A DNA stretch of 64,000 nt from UBA935 sp031556725 (GTDB taxonomy: Bacteria; Bacillota; Clostridia; Lachnospirales; Lachnospiraceae). Both the position numbers and the translations under genes were made by a program. Of the stretch, positions 7,755-16,066 are shown piece after piece. The notes under the pieces were generated by a model. The model searched no databases. It saw nothing but the letters and a program-made list of their open reading frames with translations, and had not been told where the DNA came from. Each line of letters opens with the position of its first letter. Position 1 is the stretch's first letter. The stretch spans positions 1-64,000 of the forward strand of contig JAVBSL010000013.1 of the NCBI GenBank assembly GCA_031556725.1. Direction: 5' to 3'.

Positions 7755-8714
7755 ATGAAACATAAAATAAAAACAGTCATTATTCTTGCCGGAGTTACAA
7801 CAGCTACCATCCATGTCCTTAATAAAATTCAAAATTCTCTATGTACTGTAAAGAATTATCTGGGAAGTTCTTATAACAATTATTATGAATGGCGCTTTGG
7901 AAAAATCAGATATTCTAAAAAAGGAAACGGTTCTCCAATTGTTTTGGTTCATGATTTAACATGCGGCAGTTCCAACTATGAGCATCACTGTTTATTTGAA
8001 TCATTATCCAAAACCAATGAAGTATATTCCTTAGATTTACTTGGTTATGGTTTATCAGATAAACCGAATATGACATACACTAATTATCTTTATGTTCAGC
8101 TGTTAATTGATTTTATAAAAAACATTGTTGGCAGAAAAACTGATATTATTGCAACCGGTGATGCAACACCCATTGTAGTCATGGCCGGTCATAATGATCC
8201 GGAAGTAATTGATAAAATGATTTTTATTAATCCACAAAGCTTATACAATCTTAATCAGATTCCATCTAAACAAACGAAAGCCTTAAAGTTTTTAATAGAA
8301 ATACCTATAATCGGAACCTTTGTTTATAATATTTTTTCAACAAAATCAATTTTTGAAAAATCCTTCTATAATGAATATTTCTTCAATCCGGCAGAAGCAC
8401 AGGAAAGGGATATTGCTACTTACCTTGAAGCATCTCATTTACCGAACAAGTCGGATAGTGGTGCTGCAAAATATGTTTTTGCAAGTTACATCGGAAAATA
8501 TATGAATACCAATATTGTTCATGCATTGAAGGAAATCAACCATAGTATTTATATCATTGCCGGTGAAGAAGAAAAAGATGTTCATACCACTGTTGAAAAT
8601 TACGAATATTATAACAATGCTATTGAGTCCGTCTTCATTCCAAATACCCGACATCTTCCGCATCTGGAATCACCGGAAGATGTTTTAAAACAGATAGAAG
8701 TATTTTTATCTTAA
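7755..8714 (+). CDS. Membrane-anchored alpha/beta-hydrolase-fold protein lacking the GxSxG motif
   Basis: A 319-residue protein. The ATG at 7755 sits eight bases after AGGAGG, so the in-frame TTG at 7749 is rejected. A hydrophobic N terminus (about 5-22) suggests an anchor. The fold markers are an oxyanion strand IVLVHDLTCGSS (62-73), a LLGYGLSDKP loop and a late His in NTRHLPHLESP. The nucleophile elbow, normally G-x-S-x-G, reads G-D-A-T-P (135-139), with no serine. It may be non-catalytic or may use the Asp as haloalkane dehalogenases do. It is a single-gene plus-strand unit whose end overlaps the end of rsmG by nine bases. Confidence 0.75.
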   Translation: MKHKIKTVIILAGVTTATIHVLNKIQNSLCTVKNYLGSSYNNYYEWRFGKIRYSKKGNGSPIVLVHDLTCGSSNYEHHCLFESLSKTNEVYSLDLLGYGLSDKPNMTYTNYLYVQLLIDFIKNIVGRKTDIIATGDATPIVVMAGHNDPEVIDKMIFINPQSLYNLNQIPSKQTKALKFLIEIPIIGTFVYNIFSTKSIFEKSFYNEYFFNPAEAQERDIATYLEASHLPNKSDSGAAKYVFASYIGKYMNTNIVHALKEINHSIYIIAGEEEKDVHTTVENYEYYNNAIESVFIPNTRHLPHLESPEDVLKQIEVFLS

Positions 8715-9413
8715 TGGTTCTTTTGAAGGAAGCCCTGCCTTTCTGGGATATTTTTTCGGTGTCTTTTTCACCTTTTGAATCCCAAATAAGTTTCGGTAAA
8801 TATCAGAAGAAGGAAGATTAAACTCAACTTGATCAGAAATTTTACCGCCCAAGACTGTAATTGCGTTTTGGGCGCTTTCTATTTCCTCCGATACCTTCTC
8901 TGATTTATAGGAAATAAAGTATCCTCCTTCTTTTACAAAAGGAATACAATACTCTGACAAAGTAGCTAAATTAGCGACTGCTCTGGAAACACATATGTCA
9001 AATCCTTCTCTTAGTTTTTCGGGTTTTGCATAATCCTCGGCCCGGCCATGCACAGCAATAATTCCCGATAATCCCAGATCCTCAATTACCTGATTTAAAA
9101 ACTGAATTCGTTTATTTAAAGAATCCAATAATGTAATATGCAAATTAGGAAAAGCAATCTTTAAAGGTATTCCGGGAAACCCGGCGCCGGTTCCAATATC
9201 AATTACCGTAAGTTCCTTTGTTAAATCCAAACCATAACGAACCAGAGAAAGACTATCAATAAAGTGTTTTTTTATTACATCTTCATATTCTGTAATAGCA
9301 GTAAGATTTACAAAAGAATTCCAATGGATCAGCAATTCATAATATTTTTCAAATTGTTCCTTTTGTCTGTCATTTAAAACAATTCCCAATTCTAACAAAT
9401 CTTTTTCAAACAT
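8706..9413 (-). CDS. rsmG: 16S rRNA (guanine-527-N7) methyltransferase RsmG
   Basis: SAM-dependent methyltransferase that modifies G527 (E. coli numbering) in the 530 loop of 16S rRNA. The SAM site reads VIDIGTGAGFPGIPLKIAFP, followed by LLDSLNKRIQFL and a VSRAVANLATL segment typical of GidB. I take the ATG at 9413 (MFEKDLLELG, 235 residues). A GAGGCGG just before it lies inside the mnmG end, and the eight-base overlap with mnmG indicates coupling. The longer frame to 9488 adds 25 residues unlike the family. Confidence 0.95.
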   Translation of the reverse strand: MFEKDLLELGIVLNDRQKEQFEKYYELLIHWNSFVNLTAITEYEDVIKKHFIDSLSLVRYGLDLTKELTVIDIGTGAGFPGIPLKIAFPNLHITLLDSLNKRIQFLNQVIEDLGLSGIIAVHGRAEDYAKPEKLREGFDICVSRAVANLATLSEYCIPFVKEGGYFISYKSEKVSEEIESAQNAITVLGGKISDQVEFNLPSSDIYRNLFGIQKVKKTPKKYPRKAGLPSKEPLR

Positions 9414-11316
9414 CCGCCTCAGCTCCCATCTGTCTGTTAAATTGTTCCAGATAAACAAGTAATACGGAAATATCTGCAGGAGAGACACCGGAAATACGAG
9501 AAGCCTGTCCTACCGAAACAGGATGAAAAGCTTTCAGTTTCTGCCTGGCTTCAATTCTCAAGCTGGGAACATCATCATAATTAATAGCTTCCGGAATTTT
9601 CTTTTTTTCCATCCGTTTAAATTGCTTTACCTGTCTTGACTGCCTGACAATATATCCTTCATATTTTATCTCAATTTCTACCTGTTCTTTCACATCATCC
9701 GGTAAAGCAGGCCGGTCTTTATCCAAAAGAGTAAGTTTTTCATAATTCATTTCCGGACGGCAAAGCAGCTCCGCCAGATTAGAACCGGTTTTTAAAGCTG
9801 CACTGTTATGCTCTGTCAGAAACTCCTGAACATACCCGGAAGCACCCAATTTTGCATTTTTAAGCCTTTCAATTTCCAGTTCAATTTGTCGTTTTTTATT
9901 TAACAACATATCGTATTGCTCTTGATTGATCAAACCGGCATGGTATCCTTTTTCTCTAATCCTTAAATCCGCATTGTCCTGTCTGAGCAACAATCGATAT
10001 TCTGCTCTTGAAGTCATCATTCGATAAGGTTCCATCGTTTCTTTTGTAACCAGATCATCAATCAACACACCGATATAAGCTTCTGAACGATCAAGGATCA
10101 TTTCTTCTTTTCCCTGAATAAACAGAGCAGCATTTATTCCTGCCACCAATCCCTGGGCGGCGGCCTCTTCATATCCACTGCTGCCATTCATCTGACCGGC
10201 ACTATATAAACCCTCCACACTCTTAAAATGCAAAGTAGGATACAACTGGTTGGGATTAATACAATCATATTCAATTGCATATGCATTCCGGACAATTTTA
10301 CAATTCTCCATTCCCGGTACCGTTCGATACATTGCTGTCTGAACATCCTCCGGCATGGATGAGGACATTCCGCTAACATACATCTCATTAGTATGTAAAC
10401 CTTCCGGTTCTAAAAAAACCTGATGCCTTTCCTTATCCGCAAACTTAACCACTTTGTCTTCAATAGAAGGACAATATCTGGCACCGGTTCCTTCAATAAT
10501 TCCGGCATACATCGGTGATCTGTCCAAGTTATTTCTGATAATCTTATGAGTAGACTCATTGGTATAAGTCAAATAACAAGATATCTGATCTTTCTGGATA
10601 TCTGCCGGATCGGTAGAAAAAGAAAAGGGAACGATTCTTTCATCACCAAACTGTTCTTCCATTTTAGAAAAATCAAGACTTCTTCGATCCATTCGGGCCG
10701 GTGTTCCGGTTTTAAACCGACGCAGATCAATTCCCAATTCTTTTAAAGAATCCGTCAGATGAGTAGCTGACTGCAATCCGTTGGGTCCGGTATATGTAAT
10801 CGCTTCACCACAAAGACACCGGGCATTGAGATAAGTACCGGTACACAAAATAACTGCCTTACACTCATAAACAGAACCGGTAAATGTTTTGACTCCCTTT
10901 ATCTTTTTCAAAGAAGTACTCTGATCCTCTTCAACCAATAAACTGACAACCTCGCCCTGTTTAATTGTAAGATTATCCTGATTCTCCAAAATCTTTCTCA
11001 TGGAACGACTGTAATCAGCTTTATCTGCCTGAGCCCTTAAAGAATGAACAGCCGGTCCTTTAGAAACATTCAACATCTTCGATTGAATAAAAGTCCTGTC
11101 AATATTCTTACCCATCTCACCGCCAAGTGCATCGATCTCTCTTACCAAATGTCCCTTAGAAGTCCCACCGATATTCGGATTACAAGGCATTAAAGCAATA
11201 CTGTCAACACTTACCGTAAAAATAACCGTCTTCATTCCCAATCTGGCACTGGCCAACGCTGCCTCACAACCCGCATGCCCTGCCCCTACTACACAAACAT
11301 CCACTTTCTCAATCAT
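9406..11316 (-). CDS. mnmG: tRNA uridine-34 5-carboxymethylaminomethyl modification enzyme MnmG
   Basis: FAD protein that works with MnmE to build cmnm5U34 in tRNAs reading split codon boxes. It has the normal length of 636 residues. The N-terminal dinucleotide-binding motif is VVGAGHAGCEAALASARLG, followed by the family block MPCNPNIGGTSKGHLVREIDALGG. The catalytic-region Cys lies in LCGEAITYTGPNG, and the C-terminal helical domain that meets MnmE ends in SGVSPADISVLLVYLEQ. It is separated from mnmE by 101 bases carrying two hairpins (see 11339-11415), and rsmG overlaps its end. Confidence 0.97.
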   Translation of the reverse strand: MIEKVDVCVVGAGHAGCEAALASARLGMKTVIFTVSVDSIALMPCNPNIGGTSKGHLVREIDALGGEMGKNIDRTFIQSKMLNVSKGPAVHSLRAQADKADYSRSMRKILENQDNLTIKQGEVVSLLVEEDQSTSLKKIKGVKTFTGSVYECKAVILCTGTYLNARCLCGEAITYTGPNGLQSATHLTDSLKELGIDLRRFKTGTPARMDRRSLDFSKMEEQFGDERIVPFSFSTDPADIQKDQISCYLTYTNESTHKIIRNNLDRSPMYAGIIEGTGARYCPSIEDKVVKFADKERHQVFLEPEGLHTNEMYVSGMSSSMPEDVQTAMYRTVPGMENCKIVRNAYAIEYDCINPNQLYPTLHFKSVEGLYSAGQMNGSSGYEEAAAQGLVAGINAALFIQGKEEMILDRSEAYIGVLIDDLVTKETMEPYRMMTSRAEYRLLLRQDNADLRIREKGYHAGLINQEQYDMLLNKKRQIELEIERLKNAKLGASGYVQEFLTEHNSAALKTGSNLAELLCRPEMNYEKLTLLDKDRPALPDDVKEQVEIEIKYEGYIVRQSRQVKQFKRMEKKKIPEAINYDDVPSLRIEARQKLKAFHPVSVGQASRISGVSPADISVLLVYLEQFNRQMGAEADV

Positions 11317-11338
11317 TTCCTTTATCCTTTCAGCTTTA

Positions 11339-11415
11339 GAAGAACGCTCTGCGTTCTTCCAGACGAGATTTTAGTTATTCTTAGGTGCAAAGCACCTTAG
11401 TATAACTTCTCGTCT
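11339..11415 (-). repeat. Two-hairpin intergenic element, copy 1 (mnmE-mnmG gap)
   Basis: On the minus strand a long stem-loop comes first: AGACGAGA/TCTCGTCT (11408-11415 with 11361-11368), closed inside by a GGTGC/GCACC hairpin. A perfect 9-bp hairpin GAAGAACGC/GCGTTCTTC (11339-11359) follows 22 bases before the mnmG start. The junction CTGGAAGAACGC and the small hairpin recur almost unchanged at 47979-48036, again upstream of a minus-strand gene, although the long stem differs in sequence there. Function unknown; leader or mRNA-processing structure is possible. Confidence 0.7.
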
Positions 11416-11417
11416 TT

Positions 11418-12809
11418 TTATTTACCGGTACAAAACTTTGCAAATATCTCATTCACCAAATCTTCTTCTACTTCTTCACCAATAATCAATCCTAAATCTG
11501 CATATGCACTCATCATATCAATGGTATAAAAATCCTCAGGCATTTCATCCTCCAGACTTTTCTTTACCAAAAGCATACTTTCATATGCATTCTGAAGAGC
11601 TTCTTTATGTCTCATATTCGTAATAAAGACCTCTTCATCCACATTAATTTCACCATTAAAAAACATATCCACAATGGCTTTTTCAAACATATCAAACCCA
11701 ATATTTTCCTTTGTAGATGTCCTGATGATCTTATCCACCAAATTATCCACTTGTGGATAATTGTTATCCTCATAGTAGTTGATAAGTTCCTCCTCACATA
11801 TTTTAGATTCTAAATCCGTTTTATTCAACAAAATAATTACTTTTTTATCCTTAATTAAATCCATAATTTCTTTATCATTTTCATCTAAAGGAACCGAAGT
11901 ATCCACCAAATAAATAATCAGATCAGCATCCAAAGCATACTTCCTGGCTCTTTCCACACCTATCTTTTCAATTACATCATCCGTATTTCTTATCCCTGCC
12001 GTATCAATAATATTTAAAACAATCCCATTTACCCTAATTGTTTCTTCCAATACATCCCTGGTGGTTCCGGCAATATCCGTAACAATCGCCCTTTCCTTTC
12101 CAGCCAATAAATTCAAAAGCGAAGACTTTCCTGCATTGGGTTTACCCACAATTACAGTATTAATCCCCTCCTTCAAAATCTTACCATTTTCAGAAGCCCT
12201 TAATAACTGCTCCATCTTATTCAATACATCATCCACCTTAACACTTAAGGTATCCGTGTAACCATCCAAACTAATATGCTCCGGATCATCCAGTGCCGAT
12301 TCAATATACGCCACCTGATAAATAATATCTTCCCGCAAAACCCGAATAGACTCCGACACCCGGCCTGTCAACTGATTCACCGAATTCTTCAAAGCAAACT
12401 CATTCTTCGACTGAATAATATCCATCACCGCCTCAGCCTTAGCCAAATCAATCCGCCCATTCAAAAAAGCCCTCTTCGTAAATTCCCCTGGCTCCGCCAA
12501 CCGCGCACCACTTTTCAAAACCAATTCCAACACCCGATTCATCATCATAGCCCCACCATGACAATTAATCTCCACCACGTCCTCTTTCGTATAACTCTTA
12601 GGCCCCTTCATCAAAGAAACCATGACTTCATCAACAACCTTCTCCCCATCCTGAATAAAGCCATAACAAATACTATGACTCTTCATTCCCTTAATCTTAG
12701 GAAACACCCGACTCACAATCTCAATCGCATCATCCCCACTAACCCTGATAATCCCTATTCCTGAATTAGATACAGCAGTTGCTATCGCAGCTATCGTCTC
12801 AGTTTTCAT
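11418..12809 (-). CDS. mnmE: tRNA modification GTPase MnmE
   Basis: GTPase partner of MnmG. The ATG at 12809 gives 463 residues starting MKTETIAAIATA, the family N terminus; the longer frame to 12947 adds an unrelated 46-residue leader and crosses a terminator hairpin. Domains: tetrahydrofolate-binding N domain (1-120), helical domain, inserted G domain with P-loop GKPNAGKSSLLN, switch DIAGTTRD, DTAGI and NKTDL, and a C-terminal FCTGK (family FCIGK, whose Cys is needed for modification). A bidirectional hairpin terminator lies just upstream, separating it from jag. Confidence 0.96.
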   Translation of the reverse strand: MKTETIAAIATAVSNSGIGIIRVSGDDAIEIVSRVFPKIKGMKSHSICYGFIQDGEKVVDEVMVSLMKGPKSYTKEDVVEINCHGGAMMMNRVLELVLKSGARLAEPGEFTKRAFLNGRIDLAKAEAVMDIIQSKNEFALKNSVNQLTGRVSESIRVLREDIIYQVAYIESALDDPEHISLDGYTDTLSVKVDDVLNKMEQLLRASENGKILKEGINTVIVGKPNAGKSSLLNLLAGKERAIVTDIAGTTRDVLEETIRVNGIVLNIIDTAGIRNTDDVIEKIGVERARKYALDADLIIYLVDTSVPLDENDKEIMDLIKDKKVIILLNKTDLESKICEEELINYYEDNNYPQVDNLVDKIIRTSTKENIGFDMFEKAIVDMFFNGEINVDEEVFITNMRHKEALQNAYESMLLVKKSLEDEMPEDFYTIDMMSAYADLGLIIGEEVEEDLVNEIFAKFCTGK

Positions 12810-12837
12810 ACTCACACTCTTTCTAATAAATAAAAAT

Positions 12838-12875
12838 GTGCACCAGTAGCAGACTTCAGTCTGATAATGGCGCAC
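12838..12875. terminator. Bidirectional terminator hairpin between jag and mnmE
   Basis: GTGCACCA (12838-12845) pairs with TGGCGCAC (12868-12875), with one G-T pair. An inner stem GCAGAC/GTCTG encloses TTCA. T-rich tails occur on both strands (ATTTTTATTT on minus, TTTTTTATTT on plus). For the minus-strand operon it lies between the jag stop and the mnmE start, so it may end the rpmH-jag transcript or act as an attenuator. Positions 12876-12969 show no gene. Confidence 0.75.
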
Positions 12876-12969
12876 TTTTTTATTTAATATGTCTTTTTCT
12901 TCGGTGTGCGGAGGACAATTATTATACAGTCGCCATCCATAGTCCAATTGCCTCTCAACCTACCTCAAC

Positions 12970-13596
12970 CTATTTCTTCATTGTTACAACAACTCTTCTG
13001 AAGGGTTCTTCACCTTCGCTGTGAGTGGTAACATATTTATCACCCTGAAGAATTGAATGAATTACCCGTCTTTCATAAGGATTCATAGGCTCTAAAGAAA
13101 CAGCTCTTTTTGTTCTCTTAACCTTAAATGCAATATTTTTTGCCAGATTTTCCAATGTTTCTTTTCTTCTTAAGCGATAATTTTCAGTATCAACTTTTAC
13201 ACGAACATAATCATTGCTTTCTTTATTTACTACCAGTGAAACCAGATATTGCAAAGAATCCAGAGTTTGTCCTCTTTTTCCGATTAAAACACCCATTTCT
13301 TCGCCACTTAATTCGATATCCATATTTTTTTCTGCTTCATCATACTTAACATCTACTAATACAGTCATATTCATAGCTTCAAAAACATCTTTTAAAAATT
13401 CTTTTGCCTTATCTGTAATAGAATCCTCTTTCACCTTTGCTTTAATAACTGTAGGTTTAGAACCGATTCCCAAAAATCCTGAAGAACCTTCTTCAACAAC
13501 AATATAATCTAATTTTTCACTCACTATACTTAATTTTTGACAAGCCTGTGTAATAGCATCATCTATTGTCCTTGCTGATATTTCGATATAATCCAT
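12970..13596 (-). CDS. khpB: RNA-binding protein Jag/KhpB (SpoIIIJ-associated)
   Basis: A 208-residue RNA-binding protein with three domains in order. The Jag N domain (about 1-52) starts MDYIEISARTIDDAI. The KH-II domain (about 75-150) has VLIGKRGQTLDSLQYL. The R3H domain (150-208) has RRKETLENLAKNIA and PYERRVIHSIL. The start is set by GGGAGG seven bases before ATG 13596; the upstream frame opening at 13632 runs back into the end of yidC. It sits directly after yidC, as in most Firmicutes. KhpB partners KhpA in post-transcriptional control in streptococci. Confidence 0.94.
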   Translation of the reverse strand: MDYIEISARTIDDAITQACQKLSIVSEKLDYIVVEEGSSGFLGIGSKPTVIKAKVKEDSITDKAKEFLKDVFEAMNMTVLVDVKYDEAEKNMDIELSGEEMGVLIGKRGQTLDSLQYLVSLVVNKESNDYVRVKVDTENYRLRRKETLENLAKNIAFKVKRTKRAVSLEPMNPYERRVIHSILQGDKYVTTHSEGEEPFRRVVVTMKK

Positions 13597-13612
13597 TTCC
13601 ATTCCTCCCACA

Positions 13613-14935
13613 CTATTTATTATTTTTTTCATTAAATTGCCTTACCATATTTGCTTTAGAAGCAATACTGCCGGGCTTTGCATTTTTACTGTAATATTCT
13701 GTAGATTTTTTTACAGCTTCATCTTTTTCTTCCTGCGACAAAGTCGGTGTTGCCGCAATAGCTGCTTTAGGTGCTGCAGTACCTACATTTCTGGTGCTCA
13801 TATTAGCATAAGTATTTATTTTCTTAGGATCAATACCTGCTTTTTCAAGCTTCTTATTTCTTTTTTCAACATTCTTCTTAATTAACTCATCCAAATCAAT
13901 CTTATCAATATGCTTATTAATAATAATCTGCTGAATACTTCTTACTACAGAACCTGCTATCCAGTAGAGGCCCATACCGGCCGGAAGTGAATAACAGAAA
14001 AATGCTGACATTAACGGCATCATAGTATTCATCATTTTCATGGACTGTGCCATAGAATTAGCCTGATCATTGCCATTTTGTGCCGGAGCCTGCTGAGGCA
14101 TCAGTTTAACATTAAGCCACTGTGTAACTGCTGATAAAACAGGAATAGCAAAAGCTGCTATTAAAGCTAACCAAGCAACACCGCCTGCGGCATTCCATGC
14201 TTCACTTACCATATAAGAAGGTGAATTTCCGATATTAATACCAAGGAAATTATTATACTTGTCCAATAATCCAAGAGTATTGCTAACATCACCTGATAAA
14301 GAAGGATATTTATCAGCAATACTCAAAAATTCTGTACTGGATGCTTTGTTTAATACGTCAATATAAGTATTTTGGATATAACTGGTAACACCGCCTGTAA
14401 AAGATTCATTACTGAATTGCTTTACATACATGGCAGAATTTTTAAATCCCTGTAAAAATTCAGCACTTCCTGCCTGGGCTATCATATTATCTACCAGAGG
14501 GAAAAAAGCTTCTTTAATTTTACTTACATATGCCGGCATATTATTAATAACACGATACAAAGCAAATAATATAGGCATTTGAATTAACAACTGCACACAG
14601 CTACCCGTTGGAGAAACACCATACTTGGCATATACTTCCTGGGTTTCCGCATTCATTGCCTGCATAGATTCATTATCTTTTTTATTTTTGTATTTAGCTT
14701 GTACAGCCTGAAGCTCAGGGTTCATCTTGGCAGATAATTTAGAAAACTTCTGTTGCTTAATAGTTAAAGGTAATAAACAAATATAAATAACAATTGTAAA
14801 TAATATAATTGATAAACCGGTATTTGGAATTTTTATAAAATTCAAAACATTAAATATTGCATCCATTAAATAACCAAGTATATTAGATATAGGTCCTAAA
14901 ATAGCGCCTTGGTCTTTAGTCAATAAAATTGGCAA
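13613..14935 (-). CDS. yidC: Membrane protein insertase YidC/OxaA/SpoIIIJ
   Basis: A 440-residue polytopic membrane protein that inserts and folds membrane proteins with or without SecYEG. The first hydrophobic segment is at about 30-60, with LPLTIKQQKFSKLSAKMNPELQ forming the cytoplasmic coiled coil. Further segments include PTGSCVQLLIQMPILFALYRVI and PLMSAFFCYSLPAGMGLYWI, both YidC hallmarks. A roughly 120-residue Ser/Asn-rich loop (130-235) separates them, longer than in Bacillus SpoIIIJ. The tail is basic. It lies between yidD (60-base gap) and jag. Confidence 0.95.
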   Translation of the reverse strand: MPILLTKDQGAILGPISNILGYLMDAIFNVLNFIKIPNTGLSIILFTIVIYICLLPLTIKQQKFSKLSAKMNPELQAVQAKYKNKKDNESMQAMNAETQEVYAKYGVSPTGSCVQLLIQMPILFALYRVINNMPAYVSKIKEAFFPLVDNMIAQAGSAEFLQGFKNSAMYVKQFSNESFTGGVTSYIQNTYIDVLNKASSTEFLSIADKYPSLSGDVSNTLGLLDKYNNFLGINIGNSPSYMVSEAWNAAGGVAWLALIAAFAIPVLSAVTQWLNVKLMPQQAPAQNGNDQANSMAQSMKMMNTMMPLMSAFFCYSLPAGMGLYWIAGSVVRSIQQIIINKHIDKIDLDELIKKNVEKRNKKLEKAGIDPKKINTYANMSTRNVGTAAPKAAIAATPTLSQEEKDEAVKKSTEYYSKNAKPGSIASKANMVRQFNEKNNK

Positions 14936-14995
14936 AATTTATTTCCTCCTATAAATTGAACTTATTTCTTCTATATTAAATATATTATTATTAAC

Positions 14996-15205
14996 TTACG
15001 GCACCGGATCATATCCACCTTTTGAAAAAGGATTACATCTTAAAATCCGCCATAAAGCCAATAACCCTCCCTTAAACGCACCATATTTTTCGACTGCTTC
15101 CAATCCATATTCGGAACAACTTGGAAAATAAGGACATTTTGTAGTTTTCATGGGAGAAATATATTTTCTATAGAATTTAATTATGCTAATTAAAATTTTT
15201 TTCAT
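14996..15205 (-). CDS. yidD: Membrane protein insertion efficiency factor YidD
   Basis: A 69-residue protein with the family signature: amphipathic N-terminal helix, KYISPMKTTKCPYFPSCSEYGLEA with conserved Cys residues, and a C-terminal WRILRCNPFSKGGYDPVP. It assists YidC-dependent insertion. Its start overlaps the end of rnpA by 20 bases and it has no strong Shine-Dalgarno of its own, which suggests coupling to rnpA translation. Confidence 0.96.
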   Translation of the reverse strand: MKKILISIIKFYRKYISPMKTTKCPYFPSCSEYGLEAVEKYGAFKGGLLALWRILRCNPFSKGGYDPVP

Positions 15206-15539
15206 ATTCTAATATTTTGTGAAGCTTTCCAAGATATAATAAAGAATTTTCTATATCTTTATAAGAAGCTTCCGCTGAACTTACTCTTGCTACGACTACT
15301 ATATTTAAACCACTATTAAATATATTTTCATGCAGTCGGTAATTTTCTCTTACTAATCTTGTTATTCTGTGTCTTATTATGCTATTTCCCACTTTTTTGC
15401 TTACTGATATTCCGAGTTTATTTTTATTAGTGTTATTTTCCATTACATACATAACCAGAAATTTGTTGGCATATGATTTGCCTTTTTTATATACTTCCCG
15501 GAACTCGTAATTTTTTTTAAGTGATTCTGAAAATTTCAT
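15186..15539 (-). CDS. rnpA: Ribonuclease P protein component
   Basis: A 117-residue basic protein subunit of RNase P, which removes 5' leaders from pre-tRNAs. The RNR-type motif reads KKVGNSIIRHRITRLVREN, and the N terminus has the FREVYKKGKSYANKFLVMY substrate-binding region. It follows rpmH after 58 bases that contain a hairpin terminator, so it would be expressed at a lower level than rpmH from the same promoter. yidD overlaps its end. Confidence 0.96.
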   Translation of the reverse strand: MKFSESLKKNYEFREVYKKGKSYANKFLVMYVMENNTNKNKLGISVSKKVGNSIIRHRITRLVRENYRLHENIFNSGLNIVVVARVSSAEASYKDIENSLLYLGKLHKILEYEKNFN

Positions 15540-15572
15540 AAGATTTATATCCTGTCCTGAAATTAAAAGCGA

Positions 15573-15598
15573 GAAAAAAAGGCCACATAATTGCGGCC
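15573..15598 (-). terminator. Intrinsic terminator/attenuator between rpmH and rnpA
   Basis: On the minus strand GGCCGCA/TGTGGCC forms a 7-bp stem (one G-T pair) with a four-base loop, followed by seven T residues. It begins at the rpmH stop codon and lies 34 bases before rnpA. Partial read-through would set the L34 to RnpA ratio. Confidence 0.85.
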
Positions 15599-15732
15599 TA
15601 TGCTGATAATACTTTTCTTCCTTTTGCTCTTCTGGCTGCTAAAACTTTTCTGCCGCCGGGAGTACTCATTCTTGCTCTAAAACCATGAACTTTTGATCTT
15701 TGTCTTCTTTTCGGTTGAAATGTCATTTTCAT
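15598..15732 (-). CDS. rpmH: 50S ribosomal protein L34
   Basis: A 44-residue, very basic protein starting MKMTFQPKRRQRSKVHGFR and ending GRKVLSA, matching L34 along its full length. AGGAGG lies 10 bases before the ATG at 15732. It is the first gene of the minus-strand rpmH-rnpA-yidD-yidC-jag unit and diverges from dnaA across the origin gap, the classical arrangement. Confidence 0.97.
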   Translation of the reverse strand: MKMTFQPKRRQRSKVHGFRARMSTPGGRKVLAARRAKGRKVLSA

Positions 15733-15761
15733 CTTTCATGCACCTCCTTTTCTATAACCTT

Positions 15762-15791
15762 ATTATAAGAACCTTATATATAAGGCAGCAA
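15762..15791 (-). promoter_or_regulatory. Putative rpmH promoter
   Basis: On the minus strand TTGCTG (15786-15791) and TATAAT (15762-15767) are 18 bases apart, about 30 bases before rpmH. The heptamer TAAGGTT occurs twice around the -10. Confidence 0.55.
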
Positions 15792-15931
15792 ATATTCTGA
15801 TTTATAACTATTTCATATAGTAGTAACAGGTAAATAACATGTTGATTATAAAGGATTAATCTTTACTCGTCAAGTAAAACAGCCATATTTAATTATTAAT
15901 AAAATATCAACAAACCAATAAAAACAATATA

Positions 15932-15972
15932 TAGTAACCTATAAATTGCTATATACAAATTATAGGTTACTA
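15932..15972. repeat. 13-bp perfect inverted repeat in the rpmH-dnaA gap
   Basis: TAGTAACCTATAA (15932-15944) is exactly inverted at 15960-15972 around a 15-base AT-rich loop, about 95 bases before the dnaA start. No T run makes it a convincing terminator. It may be an operator for dnaA, an origin structure or a cruciform. The rest of 15792-15995 is AT-rich and I see no gene or full DnaA box in it. Confidence 0.7.
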
Positions 15973-15995
15973 AAATAATCAAATTAATTTACCAT

Positions 15996-16024
15996 TTGAT
16001 ATTTTGCCACATTTATATTAATAT
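15996..16024 (+). promoter_or_regulatory. Putative dnaA promoter
   Basis: TTGATA (15996-16001) and TAATAT (16019-16024) are 17 bases apart and lie 42 bases before the dnaA ATG. Confidence 0.5.
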
Positions 16025-16066
16025 AGAGTAGAGGTATTTTTGATAACTTGGAGAGGCATGGTTTTT

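Noticed and set aside
12276..12764. 162-codon plus-strand frame inside mnmE
   Set aside because: Antisense shadow of a well-conserved gene; composition dominated by His, Asn and Leu, with no ribosome site.
12810..12947. N-terminal 46-residue extension of MnmE
   Set aside because: It crosses a bidirectional terminator hairpin and has no family similarity; the canonical MKTETIAAIAT start is at 12809.
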